Shown here: positions 9,276 through 17,906 of the stretch, in pieces | How the letters are laid out: each line of letters opens with the position of its first letter | Numbering within the stretch: the first letter of the stretch is position 1 | Source of the DNA: Anaerolineae bacterium | GTDB lineage: Bacteria > Chloroflexota > Anaerolineae > Aggregatilineales > Aggregatilineaceae | Reading direction: 5' to 3' | NCBI GenBank assembly: GCA_027494015.1 | Contig: JAOSJP010000012.1 | Coordinates: forward strand, 62,001 to 126,000 | Length of the DNA stretch: 64,000 nt | The notes under the pieces: model-generated | Seen by the model: only the letters and a program-made list of their open reading frames with translations | Database searches by the model: none | Told to the model about the DNA's origin: nothing | Position numbers and translations under genes: made by a program

Positions 9276-10319
9276 ATGTCCGTCATCACTGTAGACCCGC
9301 GCACCGACGCTCGCTGGCAGACGCTGGTGCACCAATACCCCAGCAGCGTCTTTCATTCGGTGGAGTGGCTGCGGGTGCTCACCGACGCCTATGGATTCGA
9401 CATCCAGGCGCACCTGGTAGTGGACGCCGATGGAGCGCCGCAGGCGGGCCTGCCGTTTTGTCGAATCTCCGATCTGCGCGGCGAGCGGATCGTGTCGCTG
9501 CCATTCTGCGATTACCTCGACCCGCTGGTGGAAAGCGCAGAGCAGTGGAATCTGCTCCTCGATCAACTTGTTGCCGAGGGCGTGCCGGTCATCTTCCGCT
9601 GCCTGCACAATGCGCTGCCGCTGGCGAATGGGCGGCTGAGGGAGTTCAAGCGGGCCAGGTGGCACGGCATTGACCTGCGACCTGATCTCGACACGCTCTG
9701 GATGAGCCTGAACGGCGCTGCCAGGCGCGCCATCAAGAAAGCGGAGCAGAACCACCTCCGCATCGTGATGGCCGAGGATCCGTCCATGATGCGCGCGTTC
9801 TTTGAGATGCACCTGCGCGTGCGCAAGTACAAATACCATCTGGTCGCCCAGCCCTACCGTTTTTTCGAGAGCATCTGGCAACATTTCATGGAGCCTCAGA
9901 AGGGAATGGTGCTGCTCGCCCTGCAGGGGGAGGAGGTGGTGGCGGGGATTGTCTTCCTGCGCTGGCAAGATACGCTCTTCTACAAGTTCAACGCCTCGGC
10001 CCTGACCAACCTCAGCTATCGGCCCAACGATCTGCTCGTCTGGATGGGCATCCAGCAAGCAAAGGCCCAGGGGCTGCAGCGATTTGACTTCGGCCTGAGT
10101 GACTGGGATCAGACCGGATTGTTGCAGTACAAGCGCAAGTTTGCCAGCGAGGAGCGCACGATCCACTTTCTGGAATATACTCCACATAACGGCGCTGCAC
10201 CCTATGTCCAGCAGGCACGGGCGCTCTTGCCGCAGCTGACAGACCTGTTCACGGACGAGACAGTGCCGGATGACATCACCGAAAAGGCCGGGGATGCGCT
10301 CTACCGGTTGTTTGCCTGA
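9276..10319 (+). CDS. FemAB/GNAT-like (BioF2-type) acyl or aminoacyl transferase
   Basis: The 347-residue protein has the double-GNAT architecture of FemAB-like transferases: an N-terminal half ending RRAIKKAEQNHLRIVMAED and a C-terminal half with VVAGIVFLRWQDTLFYKFNAS and FDFGLSD. ATG 9276 follows AAGAGGT at 9264-9270. Relatives in polysaccharide loci attach acyl or aminoacyl groups to sugars or lipid intermediates; FemAB proper adds amino acids to cell-wall precursors. A second family member, frameshifted, lies at 22597-23714. No signal peptide, so it should be cytoplasmic. Confidence 0.8.
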   Translation: MSVITVDPRTDARWQTLVHQYPSSVFHSVEWLRVLTDAYGFDIQAHLVVDADGAPQAGLPFCRISDLRGERIVSLPFCDYLDPLVESAEQWNLLLDQLVAEGVPVIFRCLHNALPLANGRLREFKRARWHGIDLRPDLDTLWMSLNGAARRAIKKAEQNHLRIVMAEDPSMMRAFFEMHLRVRKYKYHLVAQPYRFFESIWQHFMEPQKGMVLLALQGEEVVAGIVFLRWQDTLFYKFNASALTNLSYRPNDLLVWMGIQQAKAQGLQRFDFGLSDWDQTGLLQYKRKFASEERTIHFLEYTPHNGAAPYVQQARALLPQLTDLFTDETVPDDITEKAGDALYRLFA

Positions 10320-10376
10320 CAACACTGGTATTTGAGCATATCACCTGGCACCTTCAAGAGCGTTGGAGCTAAGCCT

Positions 10377-11309
10377 ATGATGGACACGCCACCAGTCTGC
10401 GACTATGAGGGGTCGGATTATCGCGACCGCTTCTGGGAGAGCAAACCCCGCAACTACGAAGATCAGACGGAGCATATCGCGCTGCGCCGCCTGCTCCCGC
10501 CGCGCGGGCGCAGGGTGGTTCACCTGGGCGCGGGCTTCGGGCGGATGACCCGCGAGCTGGACGGTTATGATCAGGTCGTCGTCCTGGACTACTCGCGCAC
10601 GATGCTGCGCGATGCCCAGGCGCGCCTGGGCAGAGATGGCCGCTATCTCTATGTGGCGGCGGACATCTATCGTCTGCCCCTGGCCGACGGAAGCTGCGAC
10701 GCCGCCGTGATGGAGCGCGTGATTCACCACATGGCCGACGTGCGCGCAGCGCTGCGGCAGGCCCGCGCTGTGCTCGCCCCTGGTGCGCCGTTCGTGCTGG
10801 AATACGCCAGCAAGCGCCATCTCAAATCCATCCTGCGCTTCCTGGTCAGGCGTCAGGCCTGGAGTCCCTTTGATCGCGAGCCGGTCGCATTTGACGCGCT
10901 CTATTTCAATTTCCATCCCGATTACATGGCGCGCTGCCTGCATGAATGCGGTTTTGAAACCCGGCGCAAGCTGGCGGTCTCCTATTTTCGTGTCGGCATA
11001 CTGAAGCGGCTGGTGCCCCTCAGCGTGCTGGTGGCCCTGGATCGGCTGGCGCAGCCCACCGGGCAGATCGCCCTCTACTCGCCGAGCGTGTTCACGCTGA
11101 ACTTTGCGACAGAGAGCGCGCCCGCTGCTGCCCTGGACGGCCCGCTGTTCAAATGCCCACTGTGCGGCGCCCTCTTGCAGGAGGAGGCCGGCGAGCTGAT
11201 CTGCCCCGAAGGCGATGGACGCTGGGCGGTGCGCGATGGACTCTATGATTTCAAGGAGAACCTGGTTGCTGAAGGGGGCAAAGCGGCGGTTCAACAGCCA
11301 GGAGCATAA
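10377..11309 (+). CDS. SAM-dependent methyltransferase with C-terminal zinc-ribbon-like motif
   Basis: A class I methyltransferase of 310 residues: VVHLGAGFGRMTREL is motif I, VVVLDYSRTML follows, and DAAVMERVIHHMADV is the motif before the post-I helix. The C-terminus has CPLCGALLQEEAGELICP, a four-cysteine knuckle like that of the Trm112/UPF0434 group (three Cys pairs are visible as CPLC and one ICP). ATG 10377 is favoured by GGAG at 10364-10367. Role in the locus is probably methylation of a sugar or its lipid carrier; the substrate is unknown. Confidence 0.8.
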   Translation: MMDTPPVCDYEGSDYRDRFWESKPRNYEDQTEHIALRRLLPPRGRRVVHLGAGFGRMTRELDGYDQVVVLDYSRTMLRDAQARLGRDGRYLYVAADIYRLPLADGSCDAAVMERVIHHMADVRAALRQARAVLAPGAPFVLEYASKRHLKSILRFLVRRQAWSPFDREPVAFDALYFNFHPDYMARCLHECGFETRRKLAVSYFRVGILKRLVPLSVLVALDRLAQPTGQIALYSPSVFTLNFATESAPAAALDGPLFKCPLCGALLQEEAGELICPEGDGRWAVRDGLYDFKENLVAEGGKAAVQQPGA

Positions 11310-11412
11310 GCCCCGGACCTGTTCTGCGCCGACTGGTGGTTCCGAGGGCGGATAGCTCGCCTGGGTCGGGCTGGTGGTTTGTTGCGCGGATGCATCAGGA
11401 AGGTAACGCGCG

Positions 11413-13059
11413 GTGGAACTCTCAGGATATCTTCAAGTTCTGAAACGGCGCAAGCTGGTGGTCATCGTCACGCTTGTCGCTGCCCTGGTGGTGGCGCTGG
11501 CGATCGGCTCGCAGTTGCCTTCCACGTACAGGGCGACGGCGACGCTGCGAATGCTGACCTCCACGAGCGGTTCCACTGATTACCTTCAGTACGATGTTCG
11601 CTACGCCGAACGCCTGATGAATACCTATGCCAACCTGGCGACAAGCCAGCCCGTGCTGGACGAACTCGCGCAACAGCTCAACCTCGCTGAAGCGCCCAAA
11701 GCAACAGTCTCGATGATCACGAATACAGAATTGCTTGAGATAGGTGTCGAAGACAGCGATCCGGAGCTGGCTCGTGATGCAGCCAATACGCTGAGCGAGA
11801 TTCTGATCGCGGAGGCACGGGCGCGCTATGAAGAGCTGAGCAAAACGACCAGCGACACACTCAGCGCAGAGCTGGCCCAAAGCCAGGCCGAGCTAGAGCA
11901 GACCCGCCAGGACTACGAAGCGGCCCTCGGAGCGGACTACCCGGATGCAGAACAGATTCAGATTCTGCGTGACCTGCTCACGCTCCGCGAAGGACGATAC
12001 ACCACCTTGCTGGCGCAATATGAGCGCATTCGCGCGCTGGTCGAGCTGCAGGCTCCGTCCATTTCTGTCGTCGAGCCGGCCCGCACACCCCGGACTCCTT
12101 CTCAACCCCAGAAGCCGCTGATCCTGGGGCTGGCTGCCCTGCTGGGCCTGTTTGGCGGGCTGGGCCTGGCTTTCATTCTGGAAGCGCTGGACACTCGCCT
12201 CTACTCCAAAGAACAGATCGCATCCTTGAGCGGCTCCCCTATCCTGGGCGAGATTCCCACTTTGTCCAGACAGCGGCGCGCCGGTTTCTTCAGCGACTTT
12301 TCCATTCAACAAGAGGCTGTCCATCGCCTGAGCGTCAGCCTGTTCCCGCCAGAGGCTATCCGCAGCCGCCGGTCTGCGCGGCAAGTGCTGCTCATTACCA
12401 GCGCCATGCTGGGCGATGGCAAGTCCACCGTCACCGCCAACCTCGGCGTGGCCGTGGCCCGTTCGGGCTATAAGACGCTGTTGATAGATGCGGATGCGCG
12501 CAGGCCGGCGCTTCACCGGATCTTCAGCCTTCCTAACGATAGCGGCCTCAGCACCATCCTGGCAGGGGAGACAGAAATCAAGCTGGGGCAGACGATCCTC
12601 CTCAGCGAGCATGAACGGTTGCACGTGCTCACCAGCGGCCCCTGGACGCCGAACTTTTTCGCGCTCCTGGGATCGGCGGCGATGGCCGATCTGCGCAGCA
12701 CCCTGCTCGACTACTTCGATGTCATTTTGATTGACAGCCCGGCATTCCTGGCGGTTGCTGATGGGGCCATCCTCGCTTCGCTGGTGGACAGCGTGCTGCT
12801 GGTTTTGCGCCTGGGCCATGTGCGCCGCGATACCATTTTGGCCCTGCTTGAGCAGTTGACGAACCTGGATGTTGAGTCCATTGACATTGTTCTGAACTGC
12901 GCCCCGAACAGCGATGCTCACCGCGACTATCGCCCGAAGACAGAGGCAGCGCCGCGAAGCCCACAGCGCAGAGAGAAAAGCTCTGCTGGGCGGCCCAGTT
13001 CACGGGGCGCGGCCCACCGGGTAGTGGATGCGCTCGCAGAGGAGGGGGCCGACGCATGA
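11413..13059 (+). CDS. polysaccharide co-polymerase fused to a BY-kinase (Wzz-CpsD/CapB type)
   Basis: The 548-residue protein begins with a Wzz domain (MELSGYLQVLKRRKLVVIV, first membrane segment about residues 15-35), has a coiled-coil region, then a Pro-rich second membrane segment near residue 240 (ILGLAALLGLFGGLGLAFIL). The cytoplasmic kinase domain carries SAMLGDGKSTVTANLG (Walker A), LLIDADARRP (Walker A') and VILIDSPAFL (Walker B). Such proteins set chain length and control export. The C-terminal tail has only one tyrosine (RDYRP), not the usual tyrosine cluster, so autophosphorylation control may differ. GTG 11413 follows GGAAGG. Confidence 0.9.
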   Translation: MELSGYLQVLKRRKLVVIVTLVAALVVALAIGSQLPSTYRATATLRMLTSTSGSTDYLQYDVRYAERLMNTYANLATSQPVLDELAQQLNLAEAPKATVSMITNTELLEIGVEDSDPELARDAANTLSEILIAEARARYEELSKTTSDTLSAELAQSQAELEQTRQDYEAALGADYPDAEQIQILRDLLTLREGRYTTLLAQYERIRALVELQAPSISVVEPARTPRTPSQPQKPLILGLAALLGLFGGLGLAFILEALDTRLYSKEQIASLSGSPILGEIPTLSRQRRAGFFSDFSIQQEAVHRLSVSLFPPEAIRSRRSARQVLLITSAMLGDGKSTVTANLGVAVARSGYKTLLIDADARRPALHRIFSLPNDSGLSTILAGETEIKLGQTILLSEHERLHVLTSGPWTPNFFALLGSAAMADLRSTLLDYFDVILIDSPAFLAVADGAILASLVDSVLLVLRLGHVRRDTILALLEQLTNLDVESIDIVLNCAPNSDAHRDYRPKTEAAPRSPQRREKSSAGRPSSRGAAHRVVDALAEEGADA

Positions 13060-13195
13060 TCGCGGCGGTGCTTCGCCGGCTTCAGCTATGCAAGAATCTC
13101 GAACTGGCGTTGTTAGTTGAGACCGTTATCCCCAGAATGGCGCACAGCCACTGGCAGCGCGCTGGGGCGCATGGCCAGAATTCGAAAGAGTATCT

Positions 13196-14200
13196 ATGCC
13201 CGACTTATCCGTTGTCCTGATTGCCCGGAACCAGGAGTGGAATGTTGCCCGGCTGGTCGAGTCTGTCCTCGAACGAACTGCCGACTTCGCCTCGCGCGAG
13301 ATCGTGCTGATCGACTCGGCCTCGGGCGATGGCACCGTTGCGCAGGCGGCGCGCTACCCGATCCGGGTGTATCGCCTCCATGCGGAGCAACGGCTCACCG
13401 CGGCTGCCGGTCGCTATGTGGGGCTGAGCGCAACGTCAGGAGACCTGGTTCTGTTCCTTGACGGCGATATGGAGCTGTGCCAGGGCTGGCTGGGGAAAGC
13501 GGTGGAGGTCCTGAGGCAGCAGGCAGACGTTGCCGTAGTGACCGGGCTGGTGATTGACCGGCCTCTGCATACACAGCGCAATGATGTCTTTGTGGTGGAG
13601 CGGGCAGAGGTTCCTGTCCCCCTGGTTGATGTGAAGCACGGCGGCGGCGCGGCCCTTTACCGACGCGCGGTGCTCAATGAAGTGGGAGCCTTCAACCCGC
13701 ATTTCTACTCCGATGAAGAGCCAGAACTCTGTGTGCGCATTCGCCGGCGAGGCTATCGCGTCGTTGAGCTAGCCTGTCCGGCGGTGTGCCACTATACAGA
13801 GCCACATGAGGCGATCTCCACACTGCTCGCCCGGTGGAAACGCGGGCTGTATCTCGGCCCTGGCCAGATTCTCCGCTACCACCTGGGCAGCGGAGTCTTC
13901 TGGAGCTATCTCGCAGAGCGCGGCTTTGGCTGCTTGCCTGCCCTGGGTCTGGCTGCCGGTGTCGTGAGCCTGCTGCTGTCCCTGGTGACTCAGCAATGGG
14001 CGTGGTTCGGGTTGTGGGGGCTGGCCCTGGTTGCCCTGGTTTTGTTGATGCTGTACCGCAAGCGCAGCGTTCACCAGACGCTTTACACGTTGGTGCGCCG
14101 TGTGCTGATGATGGCGGGGATGTTGCGCGGATTCCTCATCCGGCCCCTGGCTCCAGACGCCTATCCGGCCCGGATTGATGAGATCGGGCGCGAGGAATAG
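13196..14200 (+). CDS. family 2 glycosyltransferase with C-terminal membrane segments
   Basis: The 334-residue protein opens LSVVLIARNQEWNVARLVESV and has the DXD-type motif LDGDMEL near residue 90 and the acceptor-side EEPELCVRIRRRGYRV, all typical of GT2 inverting enzymes. Two or three hydrophobic segments follow residue 240 (GLAAGVVSLLLSLV, WGLALVALVLLML). AAAGAG lies before ATG 13196. The 136-base gap before it shows no feature. It should add one sugar to the lipid-linked repeat unit at the inner face of the membrane. Confidence 0.9.
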   Translation: MPDLSVVLIARNQEWNVARLVESVLERTADFASREIVLIDSASGDGTVAQAARYPIRVYRLHAEQRLTAAAGRYVGLSATSGDLVLFLDGDMELCQGWLGKAVEVLRQQADVAVVTGLVIDRPLHTQRNDVFVVERAEVPVPLVDVKHGGGAALYRRAVLNEVGAFNPHFYSDEEPELCVRIRRRGYRVVELACPAVCHYTEPHEAISTLLARWKRGLYLGPGQILRYHLGSGVFWSYLAERGFGCLPALGLAAGVVSLLLSLVTQQWAWFGLWGLALVALVLLMLYRKRSVHQTLYTLVRRVLMMAGMLRGFLIRPLAPDAYPARIDEIGREE

Positions 14201-14204
14201 GGGA

Positions 14205-15371
14205 ATGCTCATGGAAGCTCGTCTTGCCGCCCCCATGCGCCTTCATGACTACCTTGTTTCCGCTCATTGGCGGGAACAGAAGTTGCTGGGGCCTGACCCA
14301 GGGCTTCGCCTGAACTCGCGCATATTCCGCTTCGTCAAGAGCGCCCTTAGCTGGCTGCCCTGGTCGGACGATGTGTGCTTCATCCAGGCGCAGGCCTATT
14401 GGGTGCTGGACAACTGGACCCTGCGCGAACTCACCGGGGAGGAGCGATTCGAAGAGATCGCGCGCGCGTGCTCTGACTCAATCCTTGAGCAGCAGCGCCC
14501 CGATGGGGGATGGGATTATCCGGTGCGCGAGTGGAAGGGGCGCACGGCCACTGTCGAGGGCATTTGGGGGGCCACTGGCCTGCTGGCGAGCTTCCGGCAC
14601 ACCGGGGAGACAAAGTACCTGGATGCCGCGCTGCAATGGCACAGCTACCTGGAGGATCAGATCGGGTATCTGCAGGATGGCGATCAGATCGCTGTCAACT
14701 ACTTTGCGAATGATCGCAGAGCGCGGGTTCCCAACAATTCCGCTTTGCTGCTGCGCTTCCTGGCGGACCTGGCCCAGGCGACGGGCGAGGCGACCTATCT
14801 GGCGCGGTGTCCGGGGCTTGTCGCTTTCATGCGCGCCGTCCAGATGCCCAGTGGCGAGATTCCCTACGCGGTCAGCGGCCTTGAGGAGGAAGAACGCATC
14901 CATTTCCAGTGTTATCAGTACAACGCTTTCCAGGCGTTGCATATCATGCACTACTACGAGGTCACGTCCGATCCTTCTGCGCTGCCGATCATCCGCTCGA
15001 TTGTCAGCTTTGTAGCCAATGGCCTCGCTGAGGATGGGCGCGCGTACTACGATTGCTCTCATTCCCGGCGCACAGTGATCTACCACGCTGCTGCCCTGGC
15101 TGCCACGTTCGCCAGAGCGCAGCAGATGGGCCTGGGCGACTATGCGCCGCTGGCGGAGCGGGCGTTGGCCCATGTGCTGCGCGCGCAGCGGCCCGGTGGC
15201 AGCTTCCCCCACTCACGGGGAGATTACGGCTTCTTGCGAGACGATCGGGCCTATCCGCGCTATCTGGCGATGATCCTGTACCACCTGCTCGCGATCATGG
15301 CCCCGCAGCCAACAGCATCCGAACAGGCGGAGGCCGCTGGGGAAGACGAGAGCCGGGAAGGGGAGCTCTGA
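14205..15371 (+). CDS. alpha/alpha-toroid protein of unknown function in the polysaccharide locus
   Basis: The 388-residue protein consists of helical-hairpin repeats with motifs such as DGGWDYPVREWKGRTATVEGIWGATG and RAQRPGGSFPHSRGD, as in glycan-processing or prenyltransferase-like toroids. No signal peptide is clear. ATG 14205 has GAGGAA at 14191-14196. It is coupled to the next glycosyltransferase (stop TGA 15369-15371 overlaps its ATG by one base). A role in processing the polymer or a lipid-linked sugar is possible, but the sequence alone does not name a reaction. Confidence 0.6.
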   Translation: MLMEARLAAPMRLHDYLVSAHWREQKLLGPDPGLRLNSRIFRFVKSALSWLPWSDDVCFIQAQAYWVLDNWTLRELTGEERFEEIARACSDSILEQQRPDGGWDYPVREWKGRTATVEGIWGATGLLASFRHTGETKYLDAALQWHSYLEDQIGYLQDGDQIAVNYFANDRRARVPNNSALLLRFLADLAQATGEATYLARCPGLVAFMRAVQMPSGEIPYAVSGLEEEERIHFQCYQYNAFQALHIMHYYEVTSDPSALPIIRSIVSFVANGLAEDGRAYYDCSHSRRTVIYHAAALAATFARAQQMGLGDYAPLAERALAHVLRAQRPGGSFPHSRGDYGFLRDDRAYPRYLAMILYHLLAIMAPQPTASEQAEAAGEDESREGEL

Positions 15372-16345
15372 TGCGCGTTCTGATGGTCACGCTGCCGCTG
15401 CCCACCTCAGCGGCCCCGAACTCCATGTCTCCGCTGGTGCACCAGATCAACTCCCTGCGCGCCCTGGGGATCGAGATCGGCGTGTGCGAGGTCACGGGGA
15501 CGCGCAAGCTCAAGTACGCGCTGGCCGCGCCGGGCTTCTGGGCAGAGGCGCCGGCCTACGATCTGGTCCACGCCCATTTTGGTCATTGTGGCTGGCTGGC
15601 TCGCACGCAGTTTCGCCGGCCCATCGTGGTGTCCTTCATGGGGTCGGATCTGCTGGGAACACCGAGGGCGGGAGGGCACATTCCCTGGCTCAGCCGGATG
15701 GTTGTGCGGGCCAATAGACGGTTGGCTCGCCTGGTGAAAGGGGTGATCGTCAAGTCGGAGCAGATGGCGCGGGTGGTGGCCCCCCTTCAGGCCCACGTGA
15801 TCCCAAACGGCGTGGACCTGCAGCTATTCCAGCCGATGGACCCTGCGGAAGCCAGGGCAGCCCTGGGGCTTGATCCGCATAAGCGATACGTGCTCTTTCC
15901 AGGCCACCCGTTGAACCCGCGCAAGGCGTTTCCGGTGGCAAAGGCCGCCGTTGAGATCGCCGCGCAGCGCGCAGGAGAAGACATCGAGCTTGTGACGCTC
16001 TACCCGACGCCGCCGGGCAAAGTGCCTCTGGTGATGAATGCCTGTGATGTCGAGCTGCTCGCCTCCTATATCGAAGGATCGCCCAACGTTGTCAAAGAGG
16101 CCATGGCCTGCAACCTCCCTGTGGTCGCGGTCAACACGGGCGATGTGGCAGAGTTGTTGGCCGGCGTCGAGGGGAGTCGTATCTGCCCGCGCACGCCGGA
16201 GGCGTTGGCCGAAGGGCTGCTGGCGGTTCTGGCAGAGGGCAGGCGCAGCAACGGGCGCGAAGCTCTGCAACGCAAGCGCCTGGACCTGGTCAGCGTGGCA
16301 GAGCGCATTCGTGGAGTGTACGAGAGTGTGTTGAATGGGCAGTAG
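15371..16345 (+). CDS. GT4-type (GT-B fold) glycosyltransferase
   Basis: The 324-residue protein has the GT-B fold: MRVLMVTLPLPTSAAPN at the start, HAHFGHCGWLARTQF and SFMGSDLLG in the N-domain, PNGVDLQLFQP in the middle, and EGSPNVVKEAMACNLPVVA in the nucleotide-sugar binding C-domain (the E-x7-E retaining motif). It overlaps the preceding gene by one base and probably acts in the same pathway. Substrate unknown. Confidence 0.9.
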   Translation: MRVLMVTLPLPTSAAPNSMSPLVHQINSLRALGIEIGVCEVTGTRKLKYALAAPGFWAEAPAYDLVHAHFGHCGWLARTQFRRPIVVSFMGSDLLGTPRAGGHIPWLSRMVVRANRRLARLVKGVIVKSEQMARVVAPLQAHVIPNGVDLQLFQPMDPAEARAALGLDPHKRYVLFPGHPLNPRKAFPVAKAAVEIAAQRAGEDIELVTLYPTPPGKVPLVMNACDVELLASYIEGSPNVVKEAMACNLPVVAVNTGDVAELLAGVEGSRICPRTPEALAEGLLAVLAEGRRSNGREALQRKRLDLVSVAERIRGVYESVLNGQ

Positions 16346-16365
16346 GCGAGGGGGCAAGCGCCGGC

Positions 16366-16605
16366 TCGAATTTCGAATTTCGGATTGCGAATTGCAGAAT
16401 GTCAAATCCGGGCGGTCTCCTTGTTGAGCGTTGGCGTTAGGATGGCAAGAGTTCTGACCTGGTGGATCACCGAAGATCACGCTGTCGATCAGGCAAAAGC
16501 GCTACGAAGCTCGCTGTCATATCAGACCGATTCGCCTAACAACATCCGTCAGGGAGACTACCCAAATCCGCAATTCGCAATCCGCAATTCGCAATTCGCA
16601 ATCCG
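16366..16605. repeat. inverted pair of AATTCGCAATCC-type repeats in a 295-base gap
   Basis: At 16366-16395 the words CGAATTTCGGATTGCGAATTGC occur; at 16563-16605 their complement is repeated three or four times (CAATTCGCAATCCGC type). The two blocks face each other and could fold into a long hairpin spanning about 240 bases. The gap contains no convincing gene. Confidence 0.55.
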
Positions 16606-16640
16606 AAGCTCCCTGGCGCGCGTTCTATGGAACTGGCCTT

Positions 16641-17906
16641 ATGGCAAACCCTGCTGATCTCAAAGTGTGCATGATCGTCCACCAGTACTACTACTACGAT
16701 GGACGTGTCAGATCCTATGCCGAAGCCCTGGTGGAAGCGGGTGCCAGGGTAGATGTGTTGTGCGTCAGTGCTCCCCGGCACGCTGTCGTTCCCCCCCTTG
16801 AAGGCCTGCGGGTGTTCACGATCCCCGTGAGCCGGGCGTACAGCGGGCCGGGCAGCTATGTGGTGGAATATGCGCTGGCGCTCATCTTGTACACCATCCG
16901 GCTGCTGGCTCTCTACGCGCGCAATCGCTACCCGGTCATTCACGTGCACAACATGCCGGACTTCCTGATCTTCGCGGCGCTGTTCCCCCGGTTGCTGGGT
17001 GCGAAGCTGATCCTGGACATTCATGACCCAACGCCAGAATTCACCATGTCCAAGTACTCAAAGCCGGCGACTTCCAGGTTGGTGCGCGTGATGCGCTTGC
17101 AGGAACGCCTGTCGGCGCGGCTGGCTCATGCCATCATCACCGCGAACCCCATTTTCAAGGAGCGCCTTGTGAGCCGGGGGCTGCTCCCCGGCGCGATCAC
17201 GGTGATTGGCAATGAGGTGGACACGAGGCTATTCGACCGCCAGCGGTACGAACAGGATCGCCTTCTGCGCGATCGGCGCTTTGTGCTGATCTACGCTGGG
17301 ACGATTGCGCCCCGCTACGGCCTTGATGTGGCGGTCAATGCGCTGCCGCTCCTCGTCGAGCGGATTCCTGGGATACAACTCCAGATCATCGGCAAGCAGA
17401 CTGCATACTCAGAGGAGCTGTCCGCGCGCGCCGAACAGCTTGGGGTCTTGAACCACCTTGAGCTGGTTCCGGCCATTCCCCTGGACGCGGTGCCCCGCTA
17501 CCTGGCGCAGGCAGACATTGGAACCTACACGGCCATTTCGGATCCGCACATGGACGTGGCGGTGCCCACCAAGGTGCTCGAATACGCCTTTATGGGATTG
17601 CCGGTCGTGGCCTCCCGGCTGCGCGTGCTTGAGGAAGGCTTCTCCCCGAAGGCGTTGCTGCTCTTCGAGCCGGGCAGCGCCGAGGAGTTTGCACAGCATG
17701 TTCTCGCGCTGTACGAGCACCCCGCCCGCCGCACCCAACTCGTCCTGGAAATGGATCGAACGTTTGTCGAGGTTCAGCGCCAGCAGCAGCGGCGCCAGAG
17801 TTACTTCGCCTTGTTAAATACCCTGCTGGGCGCACAGGAGGCCAGGCTGCCTCTTGCTGTGCAGGAGCGGGCAGACGACGCACGCAGGAGGGCACTTGAT
17901 GATTAG
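16641..17906 (+). CDS. GT4-type glycosyltransferase
   Basis: The 421-residue GT-B enzyme has VCMIVHQYYYYDGRVRSYAEAL at its N-terminus, DIHDPTPEF in the linker region, YAGTIAPRYGLDVAVNALP at the start of the C-domain and VPTKVLEYAFMGLPVVAS as the retaining donor-site motif. It ends TAG 17904-17906, eight bases inside the following gene. The start ATG 16641 has no strong ribosome site. It should contribute one linkage to the polysaccharide repeat. Confidence 0.9.
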   Translation: MANPADLKVCMIVHQYYYYDGRVRSYAEALVEAGARVDVLCVSAPRHAVVPPLEGLRVFTIPVSRAYSGPGSYVVEYALALILYTIRLLALYARNRYPVIHVHNMPDFLIFAALFPRLLGAKLILDIHDPTPEFTMSKYSKPATSRLVRVMRLQERLSARLAHAIITANPIFKERLVSRGLLPGAITVIGNEVDTRLFDRQRYEQDRLLRDRRFVLIYAGTIAPRYGLDVAVNALPLLVERIPGIQLQIIGKQTAYSEELSARAEQLGVLNHLELVPAIPLDAVPRYLAQADIGTYTAISDPHMDVAVPTKVLEYAFMGLPVVASRLRVLEEGFSPKALLLFEPGSAEEFAQHVLALYEHPARRTQLVLEMDRTFVEVQRQQQRRQSYFALLNTLLGAQEARLPLAVQERADDARRRALDD

